Source: Brachynemurus nebulosus (lineage: Eukaryota > Arthropoda > Insecta > Neuroptera > Myrmeleontidae). Taken from it: DNA of 64,000 nt. Made by a program: the position numbers and the translations under genes. The stretch is taken from the NCBI GenBank assembly GCA_035578155.1, contig JAPWDM010000003.1, positions 64,534,142 to 64,598,141 on the forward strand. Reading direction: 5' to 3'. Below the pieces are notes generated by a model that worked only from the letters and a program-made list of their open reading frames with translations, was not told where the DNA came from and searched no databases. Below are positions 10,952-22,860 of the stretch, piece by piece (position 1 is the first letter of the stretch; every line of letters begins with the position of its first letter).

Positions 10952-13267
10952 TTATAGTAACTCGGGAGGTGCGGGTTCACTGGTGCACTGTATAGGGACG
11001 AACATTCGTAAGGTTCTCCTCCAGCCCCAGTATTCTGGATTTTTGTATCTTGCCAACCACGACTGTACTTGGTGATACACTCTGAATGTGTGCATACGAA
11101 CTGCATCTTGTATGGGCGGGAGCGAGGCAAGATTAAATTTACTTTTAATTGTTGATTTCGCGAATCGTTTGTACCGCAATATATTGATCGATTCTTCATG
11201 CTTATCACCGCCATACAAAGCAATAGAAAACCGCTCTCCAGCAGCACTCAATAAAATGGGGTCTACTTCTTCGTTCTGAAATAATTCTACTCCTGAAGCC
11301 AGCTCTGAATATTTTTTGAAGAGTATATATAAATTTCATTTTGTCCATATTGTAGGTTGCCGATATTGTATCGCACCCAGAAAAAGCATGAATAAACAAA
11401 ATGTTATTACTTACTACATCCCCATACTTCAAGCTCGATGTAGAGTAAATTTTAAAAGGCGTGTTGCCTTTTTTTGGTTTAAAGAAAAAAACATTTGATT
11501 TGTTACGCCCAAAACCAACCAGCAGTATATCTATATCTTCAGCAACGATTGTTACGGAGTCGTACAAATCACACTTCTCCAGAGCAGAATTTACAATTAG
11601 TGAATCCGCGTCTGCTTCTGCTTGCTCGATATTATAGTCCCATTCCAGCAGTTCTTTCTTTAGAAGAGTAATTAAATTTTTCTTGTTATTTTGATTTGAA
11701 AGAAATTTTTCTTGTGGGATTGTCGGAATACTATTGCTACTGCAAATTATATCTGCACAGTGTTGCTTTTTCGACCTCCGAAGACGTTCCCACGATTTGG
11801 TGCCAGCTATGTTTGGATCGTCAGAGTAACCATCAAAAACTATACCTACCGATGAACCAAAATGATTTTTAATATATTTGGCATAATTTTGACAAATTAC
11901 TTTAAATGATACGTTCCGCTCCCACACAACTGTATGAAGAAGGTATCCACCGTCAATAATGAAGAATTTATTTTCTCCAAGCTGCACGGGTGCACTAAGT
12001 GGTAAAAATGCTTTGAATAAAGAAGATTTCATGCTTTTCCGCATACCGTCCTCTGTAAACAACGATAATGGGAAAGGTGACAGCTCGTATTTAAAGCATT
12101 CTTTTATATCGCCGATTGACTGCTTGGATATACATATTCTTTGGAAAATAAGCAAAGGATTAACTACTATTGGAGATTTATCCACTTCAATAGATCTTGA
12201 GACTGCGCTCAAAGGAAGCACTTTATTTTTTCTTTTGAAAGATAAATTACTGAAATTCTTGTCAATATTTTGAGAGATCATGGCTTTTCCAATTTCAATT
12301 GCACGGTCACAATTAATATAATCTGGGGCAATAATGCCAGTAAAAACTGATATTAATTCCGATCTTTCCAAAAATGGGTCATAAGATGCCAACCAGTGAT
12401 CCAATTTTTCAACATCTTCGTTATCTCTGATGACTCGTGTATCTCTGTGATCGACGTGTTGTTCCGAATATTCCAAGGAAACATTACAGAAATTTTCTAT
12501 TTGCTCGCAGATGTCTTGCAATGATATCATTCCCAGTATCCAGGAAGCAAGCGTACTTTCAGATATTCCACGATGAGTTAACCCACCAGACGTTTTCATC
12601 ATCCTCATAAGTGTTTGTTCAATGGTTTGGTCGGATATTATTCCACTCCAGAATTTGTTTTTCCGTCTGATAGTGAATCGGCCACCAGTAGTATAGTCTT
12701 CAAATTTTTGTGGAGGCATACGTTTGTCTAGTTCTTGCATATCTTGTAGGTAGAGTTGAGCTGATTTTGCGTACAAGAAATGCCCACTAGAGTGAAATAC
12801 AGGGAGCATTTTTTGAACTGAATCTAAATGAAGGGTCCAGTTACCAGATCTTTCAGCTTCAATGAATTGTTTTAAAAGCGTGATAATTTTGAAATACTGT
12901 ATCCAGAGCCTGGCTGTTGGTCCTTTATTTCTAACATTGTAACAGCATCTTCGAATTTAGTAGCTATTTCCTTAAATGCCGTGATTTCATCTGCTTGTAA
13001 AATCTGTGTTTTATTACTTACAATACTGTCCATTAAATCTCGTTCTTCATCAGTGAAATCAATAAATTCCATAATTTTTTTTGACAAAGACAAGTGCACC
13101 AAAATGTGACCTCGTACTTCTCTTGCGTATGCGTGGCCAGACATAATATTATTAACACAATTATCAGCATAAATTAGTTTTAGCAACTTTTCTAATCCAC
13201 TACCAGACATAATGTACCCAACTGAACCAATAATAATAGTTTTATTTATTTACATACCTCACTTACC
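10952..13267 (-). pseudogene. FEN1/XPG-like nuclease-fold protein of a TIR element, broken
   Basis: One gene can be followed through three frames on the minus strand: 13210 to ~12925, ~12924 to ~11327, and ~11325 to 10952, about 750 codons in all. I recognise it as a widespread insect/cnidarian family of uncharacterised proteins. The first shift is near 12922-12928, where the frame that starts MSGSGLEKLLK passes to the one reading TARLWIQYFK. The second is near 11322-11330 ('tatata'), after which the third frame reads LFKKYSELASGVELFQ. The main open frame (from the M at 12809) has motifs in the order of the FEN1/XPG fold: IIDGG at ~284, VFDG at ~324, EADAD at ~398, EDIDIL at ~424 and FSGCD at ~476. 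It stops after PAPPELL and lacks the usual cysteine-rich tail. Upstream, GTAAGT (13266-13261) and an AG at 13223-13222 bound a possible 45-base intron. A few open codons precede it, then TIR sequence, so the N-terminal exons are missing. Two frameshifts make it a pseudogene unless the assembly is wrong. The nuclease reading is inference from motif order. Confidence 0.75.
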
Positions 13268-13299
13268 TTCCTTTACAGCGCGCAAACTCGATAACTGTA

Positions 13300-13735
13300 T
13301 GTTTAATAATAAAAATAAGTACGTCAAATTGTTCGTTAAGAAATTTCCTATGAAAAATATAAGAAGCATTAATCTTGTCGGGTTGAAAATAGAAAAGTTA
13401 TATGGCTTCAAAGTTTTCCACTCCTTAATTTTCCACAGTTTTTTGTGAATAACTTTTTTAATATCGATTTTCTGACAAAATGTTTCAAATAAAAATTGTA
13501 GAAAATAAAATTTTCTATAAAAATGGTCTTTACAAAATTTTTGTCTGCCTCACGGTTACAGAGATAATCGAAAAATTAATTTTGACCATTTTTCCAAGAT
13601 GGCGGCTAAACGGCACCACCCCCAGTCCCGAAAACTCAGTTTTATATTCACCACAGGCCCTTCTATGAATTTCAGAAAAAAAATTGCTGCCTACCCGAAA
13701 TGCACGGTTCGATCGTTTTGAGCGACGCTTTTACT
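13300..13735 (-). repeat. Right terminal inverted repeat of the 3.5-kb element
   Basis: Inverse of 10191-10610. Read on the minus strand it gives, in order, 'agtaaaagcgt', 'gtgcatttcgggtaggcagc', 'tttagccgccatctt' and 'ataacttttctatttt'. Short open frames within it are TIR sequence, not genes. Confidence 0.8.
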
Positions 13736-15560
13736 GTAGTATTAGACTTTAAAGAATGTTAAGAATTAAAAGAATGCTGAAATTCGTATGTTTTCCTAAT
13801 AGCAAAAATAATAAAAATGATTACTTTCATTTCAGAATCCATACTCACCACTCACGACTGCTCACGACTCACGACATTCAGTAATTTGACTGCAACAACT
13901 ACGAGGAGAAAATAATTTGCGGGAGGGAGCTGAAAAAAATACACCGCCCACTCGTATACTTAAACTTAATTAATTAAATACACCTATCCTATTCAGTCAT
14001 GCTCATGACATGAATATGACGTATATCTGTGTATGCTGCTACCCGCGGTGTAGATATGTATTAGTGGACACAGGCTAGTTACACACAGTACCACCATAAT
14101 GCAACCAACTCACTCATATGCTGTTCGTGATTTCTTAAAGCTGTCTACATTGGTTGTTTTATGTTCTCCTAATCACCAAGATGTAATTGAAAGTTAGTAT
14201 GGAAACAAATTGGCGCATACTTCGTTTATCGTCAAGTGCGTGTCGGACATTGGCTAGCTATGCCTCCGAAAATTATTATTGACGTAACTGAAATAATTTT
14301 AATTGATCTGAGAGTGAACCAAAAACCTCAAAGGACAAAAAAAATAAAAAATTGCATTCATTTTAAAAAAATATCCTTTTTAACGGACGAAAAGTGGGAA
14401 AATATTTTCATCTCAACTGTTCAGTAGGGAATTGTACCCTAATGAATTACGAAAAAAAATTTTCTGCTGTAGAGTAATTGTGATCTCTACCTGCAGCACT
14501 ATTTCATGTTCGTACTGTTCGCGTATACCAAAAAAAAAAATTTGTTTTTCTCAAAAAACAAAAAGTTTCCTTTCAAAAATTTCTTTGTAACCAAAAGCTG
14601 TTTCCACAATTTACTGAAAATAATGTTTCTTAGCCTAATTACTTGCAAATGTTAGTAGGTATAATTTTAAAATTGAAAAATGATGGACCAGTTAATTTTT
14701 TTTCTCGACATAAAGAACATTCTTGTTGACAAAAATGTTTTCTTTCTTTCAACATTCTTTCTTTCTCATTCAAGATTGGAAATAATTTGATTAATTGCAT
14801 GGTGTAGCTTTCTGTTTGCCTAATATAAAACTCATTTAATTTTATTAAATAAGTCATAATTGACGATAAGGTGCTCGCTCATAAGTGCAACACCACTAGC
14901 GAGCACTGACTGACCAAGCTCCCATGTTCGCCGAAATCAAGAAAAATTCTGGGAATTGTAAGAACGTAGAGAGAGGGAAAGGAGATGTAATCTATACAAC
15001 TGGCAAACTCTGGCTAGATACATACATACCATACATATTTTCAACAGTTCGACTGCTGTTTATGTTTCTCTAATACATCGATGTTCAACATTGATGCCGC
15101 TTCCCATCATGGATGAGCTGCTTGCACTTTATTTGTACTTTATTTTATTTACTTTTTTTCTTCCTCAATATAAATACAAAAAATTTTTTTTATAATTATT
15201 ATTTTTTTAAAAAAGTGTCTGAAATTTGATGCCCACGATTGCGGTCGCAGTTTTTATCTGAGAAAAAAAAGTCAAATGTCAATCGTAGGTAAGCCGCTAT
15301 CTATGGGAGTTTTTTTTTCTTTTGAAATCTTCCTATTTTCTCACACGGAAAACTAAAAAATTTTGTACTTTTTATTCAAACCGCCGCCATTTTTTCAAAT
15401 TCAAAAAAAAAACAGAAGCTCCCATGGGAACATAGCGGCACCTAAGACTGATAATCTATTTGATTTTTTTTTCAGATCAAAACTGCGGCTGCAATTGTGG
15501 GCACCAAATTTCGCCTTTTTTAGACACTTTTTTCAAAAAAATTATAATAATTATAAAAAA
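13736..15560. other. No gene seen
   Basis: Mostly unique sequence. 15180-15560 holds AT homopolymer runs and 'ccgccatt' blocks that look like a decayed foldback: 'gcggtcgcagtttttatctg' near 15240 has a partial inverse near 15470-15500. No coding exon or RNA gene is recognised. Confidence 0.45.
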
Positions 15561-15826
15561 TACCCCTGTCACATAATCCTGCATAACATAGCGAATTTCC
15601 GTTTATAAAAATTAGTTTTGCTCGGAAACTAGTTGACATACAAGAATAGTTTAAAGACTTTTTTATGTAATTTTTTCTCCTCTTTTAAACGGTGTAAAAA
15701 AATTTCGCAAAAATTTTTGAATAAGTGGAAATTTTGGCAAAAAACTAATTTTTTGCAAGAACAAAAACCATGTTCCTGGCATCCGACGTGTCTGGCTGAC
15801 GAACTCATCAAAGGGTTTGGGACTTC

Positions 15827-15830
<4 letters not shown>
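15561..15830 (+). repeat. Family A repeat, copy 4, 5' half only
   Basis: Matches the 5' half of copy 3 from 'tacccctgtcacata' to 'gggtttgggacttcca' and then breaks off into (TA)n. The 3' half of this copy is found twice, in opposite orientations, inside the palindrome that follows. Confidence 0.85.

Positions 15831-15914
<84 letters not shown>
15831..15914. repeat. (TA)n microsatellite
   Basis: About 42 TA units. It forms the left boundary between the 5' half of family A copy 4 and the 1.1-kb palindrome. Confidence 0.95.
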
Positions 15915-15922
<8 letters not shown>

Positions 15923-16452
15923 TAAATCTTAAAATGAAACCTCACCCACCCGTTTGCTATTTACCACCACTATGCCCGAGAATGAGTTTCTGGCCATATT
16001 ATTTCGTGAACCAAACTCAAACCAACGTATATTATTTACAGTCATTCTTGTAAAATTTATCTTTTTGGTTACTTTGTAGTTTTGAAGATTATTTAATATA
16101 ATAAATACAAAAAAAATTGTGTTTTTTGAAATAAACTTTTATTGATATCAAGCTTTTCTCGTCGATTAAGGTACCATCACAGTGTAATTCTGCCGAAAAA
16201 TAGTCAATTTCCCAATTTTTTTTTTCGGATGGATAGGATAGCGGGATGGGGGTGAATTTTTTTACGATTAATACCAATATTTGACAATACAAAAATATTT
16301 TTTTTATTTATTTTTATTTATTAGCGAATTTCCAGAATGGAATTCAGCTATTACAGCCACTGTCAGTACAGTACAGACCCAACTTGAGCCCGGGACTATT
16401 GCAGAAATTTATTTGGATGTCCCTATAGAAACCGAAAATAATATTCACTAAA

Positions 16453-16532
<80 letters not shown>

Positions 16533-17040
16533 AACAAATTTCTGCAATAGTTCCGGGCTCAAGTTGGGTCTGTACTGTACTGACAGTGGCTGTAATAGCT
16601 GAATTCCATTCTGGAAATTCGCTAATAAATAAAAATAAATAAAAAAAATATTTTTGTATTGTCAAATATTAGTATTAATCGTAAAAAAAATTCACCCCCA
16701 TCCCGCTATCGTATCCAGCCGAAAAAAAAAAATTGCGAAAATTGACTATTTTTCGGCAGAATCACACTGTGATGATGGTACCTTAATCGACGAGAAAAGC
16801 TTGATATCAACAAAAGTTTATTTCAAAAAATACTATTTTTTTGTATTTATTATATTAAATAATCTTCAAAACTACAAAGTAACCAAACAGATACATTTTA
16901 CAAGAATGACTGTAAATAATATACGTTGGTTTGAGTTTGGTTCACGAAATAACATGGCCAGAAACTCACTCTCGGGCATAGTGGTGGTAAATAGCAAACG
17001 GGTGGGTGAGGTTTCATTTTAAGATTTATATTTATTTATC
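15915..17040. repeat. 1.1-kb near-perfect palindrome centred on (TA)n
   Basis: The left arm (15915-16455) starts 'aaataaatataaatctt' and the right arm (16531-17040) ends with its inverse. The inner part of each arm is the 3' half of family A ('gacagtggctgtaatagctg'). The outer part is ~400 bases of other sequence ('cacccacccgtttgctattt'). The arms differ by scattered substitutions and indels, so it is not a simple copied read. Open frames across the arms mirror each other and are not genes. Confidence 0.9.
16456..16530. repeat. (TA)n microsatellite at the palindrome centre
   Basis: About 37 TA units form the axis of the palindrome at 15915-17040. Confidence 0.95.
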
Positions 17041-17469
17041 TCCGTTGTAACATTACATGCATGTTTGGTCACAGACATTGTAACTGTCAGTTTATTTAAC
17101 ATTATTATGTTGGTAATACACATTCATACATATAAGTCGATAAATAACTAACATTGCAACAATGTTGTCGTATAGTTCTTATACATATACAAATTGCACA
17201 CATGTTATAATTTAAATTAATGTTCAGTTCACATGATACACTTTACACATACTGTTATGTATGATAAGTACAAACATAGATAATATAATAATGAACAATT
17301 GAATTAGAAAACAATAAACAGGCGAAACAGTTGAAGTTAAATTGTTTACTAACAGCACCTGAGAGGTACATACTCCATGTGGCTTGGTAGACAGGGACGG
17401 ATGTAGGGTTTTGCCACCAGAGGGCTATCGCCGGTAGTTTGAGATTAGCACTTCTATGCTGCTACGTTT

Positions 17470-17585
17470 AAGGTAGTTGGTCGATAAAACGATTTTTTCA
17501 AAGGAATTTAACGAAACTTCTCTAGATATTTATTTAATCCAATACCAATAATACGAGCCCTTACCGAAAAAAAATTGACCACCCC
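17470..17585 (+). repeat. Family B repeat, 5' fragment
   Basis: Contains 'aaggtagttggtcgataaaa', 'tctctagatatttattta' and 'ccaataatacgagccc', matching the 5' parts of the copies at 25385 and 61632. Homology fades after 'ccaccccaatttt'. Confidence 0.75.
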
Positions 17586-18813
17586 AATTTTGCGTGCACT
17601 AAAATGCCCATAATTTTGATTTTTCATTTTTTTAAAGTAAAATTTTAGGAGAATATTTCTAACACCTTAGGGGACATAATTATTTTTTGTTTTTTTAGGG
17701 AATCTCCCCTTAATAACCCGTAAAACAGTACCATTGTCTGTCACTGCAAGCCCGATAAAACCCTGAACAAGATTTTTTTATTTTTGCTATCCAAATTCCG
17801 TTTAGAAATGCGACTGATTCGACAGAAATCTTTACTCTTGTAGTCCTATATATATGCATAATTTTATTAAAAAGCGACTTCGAAAACCTGATTCGGTTCC
17901 AAATTTATTATTCATTTTATTTACGGCTTTCAAAACTGAACTATTCATTTTTGGCATCAAAATGATGAAATTCCATTTAGAAATTTGCTGGCTATGCCCA
18001 CTTAACTTTCCTGTAAATACGCTACTGCTTTTAAGGTACAGGAACGTACATATAAAAAAGTACAACATTAGATTAAAATTGCTCTTCGTAGATAAAAAAG
18101 CGATTTCTTTAAACAAATAAATATTCATTTACTTTAGTTTTTTTTTCGTAATAATTCTACTATTGCAACATTACGTTTAAACAAACAAAATATATCTGTT
18201 TATACTCATAATATAAATATAGAATTTGAGTAGGGGAAAGGGTGGTTGTGTATATTCATCCCAGATTATTTTAGTTCATCAACATGAAAGAAAAAGAAAG
18301 AATTATTGTGTGGTTTTATTTGTTTATACAATGTCACCGACGAATAACATTAAATTTACAAATAATTCTTATATTTTTTTATGTTTTTTTCTGTCCCCAT
18401 TCGTGCCTTTTATCCTTATTATTTTTCTATTTACAATATCTTTTTTGTGTATTTTTACTTTCGCCGTTTTTGTTTCGTGCTTTGTATTTTGTGTGTCGCT
18501 TGCTGACTTGCTGATTGTATATTTACATATATTGTTCAAAGATTTCGTCGTTTTTGCCTCTGTTTAATCTTTAAATATTAAAAACATAAAGAAAATATTT
18601 TAAGAAATTGCAGACGAATCGCTGTGGGTGGTTTACGATAAAAAATATTACCATATTGCTTACAGAATGATCAAGGTCGAATCATCGCATAGACCGATGA
18701 GACAAATGGTTAGGGCTCGGTCAAAGTGTCTATATTTTGAATATTTGAATGTTTTTAAGGCCTGGTAAGATGAAAATGTCTCGGGCGCCCAAGTGGGTTA
18801 ATCCGCGATGTCT
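17586..18813. other. No gene seen
   Basis: AT-rich unique sequence. A 113-codon open frame at 18226-18567 is rich in F, L, V, S and Y simply because the DNA is T-rich. It shows no recognisable domain and I do not call it a gene. Confidence 0.5.
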
Positions 18814-19735
18814 ACACTTTTTTAAGCATTAGAGAAATGTTTAAAAGCAATTCTTGAATCCTGAATAGATTTCTTGTAGCCGGGAATCATTTGTGCCATT
18901 AATTGGAATAAAATTAGGTCGTGTAATACGTGGTAGCCACATTATTGGAAAACATGGAACACCTGGAAATGTCAGGGAATTCCAAACTTTCTGGAAAAGT
19001 CAGGGAAAAATCAAAAAATTTTACCAGAAGACTGGAAAGAATTGAATTTTATAATTTTGTTTATTTAGAGATAAAACTTCATTCAATTGATTTAAAAATT
19101 GGTGCGAATTTGTTTTTTTCTCGTCATTTACATTTTTTAAGAAAAAGTGTTAAAAAGTTATTAAGAAATTTTTTTTAGCCTTTTGGGATAAAGTAGGGGC
19201 GGCATTTTTCACAAAAAGTCAAGGAATTTTTTAATAATATTTTTGAAAAACTTGGGAAAATCAGGGAATTTGATCTTTAAAAATTTGTGGCCAGCATGTA
19301 ATATGAAATCTTCTTTTGTGACCATTTGGTCAACTATGTAATTTAGAAAAATATGGACACTTTTTTAAGCATTAGAGAAATGTTTAAAAGCAATTCGTTA
19401 ACCCTGAATAGATTTCTTTTAGCTTGGAATCATTTTCACCATTAACCGGAATAACATTAGGTCGTGTAATATCAAATGTCGTTTTCCGACCACTTGGTCG
19501 ACTATGTAATCCAGATAAATATCGCCACTTTTTTAAGCATTAGAGAAATGTTTAAATGCGATTCTTTAACCCTGAATAGATTTCTTTTAGCTTGGAATCA
19601 TTTTCACCATTAACTCGAATAACATTAGCTCGTGTAATATGAAATGTCGGTTTCCGACCACTGGGTCTAGAATGTAATTCAGATAAATATCGACACTTTT
19701 TTCAGCATCAGAGAAATTAAAATTTAGTTTTTAAT
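18814..19735 (+). repeat. Satellite of ~168-bp period, interrupted
   Basis: The marker 'cacttttttaagcattagag' recurs at ~18815, 19358, 19526 and, changed, ~19694. Spacing between the last three is 168 bases. Each unit also carries 'gaatagatttctt', 'ggaatcattt' and 'cgtgtaat'. Between the first and second markers ~370 extra bases with their own internal repetition ('tcagggaatt', 'tggaaa') are inserted. Related units occur at 59940-60190. Confidence 0.85.
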
Positions 19736-20319
19736 AATACCGTAAGGTGGAACTTTTCTGTACGCGCGCACAAATATCGAACTCGTCACACTGCGCAATT
19801 GAGTGGTACAATTATTCATGTCCCAGGTATCTACAATATTTATGTTGAAACTATGAATGTATATAATAAAATTTAATATTTATAATGACAAATAACATTT
19901 TATATTATTGACGACGCTACTCTGTTACGTCGACGCGTCTATTTGTTGCGTCGTGTACGCATGGTGTATGCTGCTGAGGTTATCTGTCTACAATCATTTA
20001 CATTGTCAATCCAATTCTCGCATATACTTATCTATCGTACGCCTGTCTGTCTGTCTGTTCGTAAGTTTGTTTTAGACATCAAAGCACCACGATAAGTATA
20101 TTGTATTTTGTTTAAAATTCAACTTTTATTATTATTATTAAATTTTTATTTTTGTAAAAAAATAAATATATTTAAATTTTTTATTTTTCCTATATTTGTT
20201 GATTTTTTATATTTTACAGGGTTAGTTTTTTGTTTTTTGTTGTGTTTATTCAAAAATAATTTTTTAAAAATAGAGCAAAATTGAGTGATATAGTTTTAAC
20301 AACTTATTTTCATATTTTT
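19736..20319. other. No gene seen
   Basis: Unique AT-rich sequence with a short CTGT tetranucleotide run near 20042-20058. The stretch 19740-19960 is richer in CG dinucleotides than its surroundings. No coding exon is recognised. Confidence 0.45.
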
Positions 20320-20706
20320 ACAATTTTTCTCGCAAACCAGTGTGCACAGAATAATAGTTCAAAAACTTCTTTTATATTATATACTGTTTCTAATAGTGTA
20401 AAAAAATGTCACAAAAATTTTTGGACTTTTTAAATTTTGGCGAAAAACTTATTTTTTCACGAAAAATGTCCAAAAAACCATGTTTCGGGTATCGGATGTG
20501 CTTGGCTAAAGATTAAAACTCATTTAAAATTTTTAGACTTCCAACCTTTTCACTAAATTTCGTAAAAATTGTATATTTCGTAAGAGAGTTATCGTGCGTT
20601 GTACAAAATATTGCCTCAAAACAAATTTCGGTCATAGTCCCGGACTCTAGTCGCGTCATGACAGTGGCCGTAATAGCTGAATTTTCGATTCGAAAATTCG
20701 TTAATA
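20320..20706 (+). repeat. Family A repeat, copy 5 (diverged)
   Basis: Recognised by 'ccatgtttcgggtatcgga', 'cgtcatgacagtggccgt' and 'aatagctgaattttcgatt'. It lacks the long (TA)n tract and ends in a changed hairpin. Confidence 0.75.
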
Positions 20707-20819
20707 ATTCGTTATTTTTTCAAAAAGTATTTTCAAAAATTGTCTACAAAATGGTAAGAAATTGCTAACGTCAAGCTTTTTATTGTACAATAATGTGCTT
20801 TCATTTGTATTTAAACGTA

Positions 20820-21199
20820 CAGCTGGACCTTTTTTTGTGCGGTAACTTGGGACCGCATGAAAAAAGTTTCATCGCAAAAACATCACTCAAAACGCTCAAA
20901 ACTTAGAAATTTCCTTAGAATTTGCTTCTATAAACAAGATAAAGCATTAATTTACACGTAGAAACATTTTATTTCAATTTTATAATATTATGAACATTTT
21001 GAAAAATACATCTGTAACAATTAAATGCTTAAAAGCTGTTAAAAAGTATTTTTTATCAAAGAAAGTTGTTATAGTAAATGTTTAAGTTTCTTACTGTCTC
21101 TTGATTTTGATTTATATCGTGCATTTTAATGACCATTTTTTTAAAAAACCGCAAAAAAAAACCGTACAAAAAAGGACCGCATACAAAAGAGTTCAGCTG
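20820..21199. mobile_element. TA-flanked MITE (mariner-like)
   Basis: The left end reads CAGCTGGACCTTTTTTTGTG and the right end is the imperfect inverse finishing GAGTTCAGCTG. TA flanks both sides (20818-20819 and 21200-21201). It is 380 bp and non-coding. Internal 'ggaccgcat' motifs are repeated near both ends. Confidence 0.85.
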
Positions 21200-21201
21200 T
21201 A

Positions 21202-22860
21202 CACTATAAAAATAATTGATTGAAGAGTCCATTTACACTGTGATTGTGTTTGATGAAAATTTTTAAAGAGTAATGTGAAAAAACGAACGAACCAAACTTA
21301 ATGTTGAGTTTCCAGTAAAAGAAAAATACTTTATTCAACTTACTTTCTTCCAGCAAGACACCGAACCCCGACTTAACATAGCATACACGAACGAATATAT
21401 AGAATTAGTTTTTTGACAGCTTTTTGTGCATATATATCTGCCACACACGTTCATAAATCATCCAATTTCATGACCTTGAAAATGACCTTTTGCGATCTAT
21501 GTGAAAGATCACGTTAATATCTGTACAAGTAAAAGCTTTTTCACCCAACACAAAACCGTTAAAAAGAGATGAAAATCAAACTGAAACCACTGACAACTAC
21601 TTGAATACAGCAGCAAACATATGGGTAATGTAACTGGTTGAATGTATGGAACGTCTCCTCTTCCACCTCCCCTGTTCCCCACTCTTCACCCCACCCGCGC
21701 CATTTTTTTGCTGACAAACGTATTCATGGTTGGTATATATGTACCTCTCTCTGTGTTCTTATTTGGTTGAAGGTGGGCATCACTAGTACCTAGTAGTAAA
21801 GTTGAAATCCAATACATTTATCATTCTAAACAGAGCTTTATCGGATGTGAAAGCTCGTATCAACTCGTCAACATATGTACAAACGTGCCACTCTCACTTG
21901 CTGTTTGAATATATCATACGCGTACAGGGTGTTCCGACGTAAAATACATCAATTATCATACTGAAAAGACGTTTTTCCAACATTTTTTGGAAATAACTTT
22001 GAAAATATTAATTTTACAACAAAAAGTGTTATTATCAAATTTATAGCTTACGAAATTTTCTACAAAAAAGGTTCAGTTACATTTCCGCGTATAGCTCACC
22101 GTTTTAAAGATATTTGGTGTACTTTTTCTGACTCGTTCTGTATTTTTTTTTTATATACATATTATGCAATGTAGTTTTAAGTTTTCCCTTTAGATCTTCA
22201 AACAAACATCTCACTAGTGCTTAGAGATACAGTGGAGCCTCTCGTATATGTGGGGTGTTGTAGTAAAAGCTAAAGCTCTCGTTTAACAGGTGACCTATCA
22301 CAAACTTACATCAATCATTTTCTTTATCCGTCCTAATGTTATTGGCTGTTAAAAAGTAACAAAAAAAGAGAAGTCCATATGTATGTGTGTTTTATTTACG
22401 TTTTTAAATAAATTGAAAAATATAATAAGTTAACTTTTGTGTCTGCGTATAATATGTACTATGTGTATACAAGTTCTTTTTGTTTGCTTTGTGTCTGTTT
22501 CTGATATGTTTTTCCTAATGATTGTAGGTGAGTTTAGACAAACGACAGAACAGTTAAGTAACTTGTTTTACATATATGTATAAATCAGGGATCAGCACAT
22601 CAGTTTGTCAGTTGCTTTTATAGCTTTTGCAGCTTTTTTCTACTAGAAAGAAATTTTTTTAAACGTGCTTTTATGGATTTTTAACGTAATGACGTCTCCA
22701 GGTGTATTAAAGTATTTTAAAGTTGTAAAGAATTAAGGCACCTCGCGCCCTATACCAATGTGGATCAAGGCCGTCTTTTTCGGACCCGGGTCCTGCGTCT
22801 TCGACAGTACTGGCTAACCCCCCTTTTTTCAGACTTGTTTAGAGTCGGTTTTTCTTTTTA
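21202..22860. other. No gene seen; possible element ends
   Basis: At 21926 'acagggtgttccgacg' looks like the end of a TA-type element, but I found no convincing partner. At 22231 'acagtggagcctctcg' resembles a lone Tigger-type end. A GC-rich patch at 22737-22830 is unassigned. No coding exon is seen. Confidence 0.4.

Larger units (their letters stand above)
10191..13735. mobile_element. 3.5-kb long-TIR element carrying a nuclease-like gene
   Basis: Two ~420-base inverted repeats bound this region: left arm 10191-10610, right arm about 13300-13735. Anchor blocks seen on both arms are 'agtaaaagcgt' at the outer edge, 'gtgcatttcgggtaggcagc', 'tagccgccatctt', 'ttgtaaagacc' and 'ataacttttctattt'. 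Between them, on the minus strand, lies one broken gene and little else. TAGT sits next to both outer edges (10185-10188 and 13737-13740), a possible 4-bp target duplication, but the exact ends are uncertain. A long-TIR element with a single non-DDE gene is unusual. The gene's upstream exons appear to be lost, so this is probably a deletion derivative of a larger transposon. Confidence 0.75.

Noticed and set aside
11959..12273. 104-codon + strand frame within the nuclease-like gene
   Set aside because: A shadow of the minus-strand coding frame, which has family motifs.
16089..17022. Matching open frames on opposite strands (67 and 122 codons)
   Set aside because: They are the two arms of the palindrome read in inverse orientation, with no protein family recognised.
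18226..18567. 113-codon open frame with apparent membrane segments
   Set aside because: The F/L/V/S-rich composition follows directly from T-rich DNA. No start context, splice pattern or conserved motif supports it.
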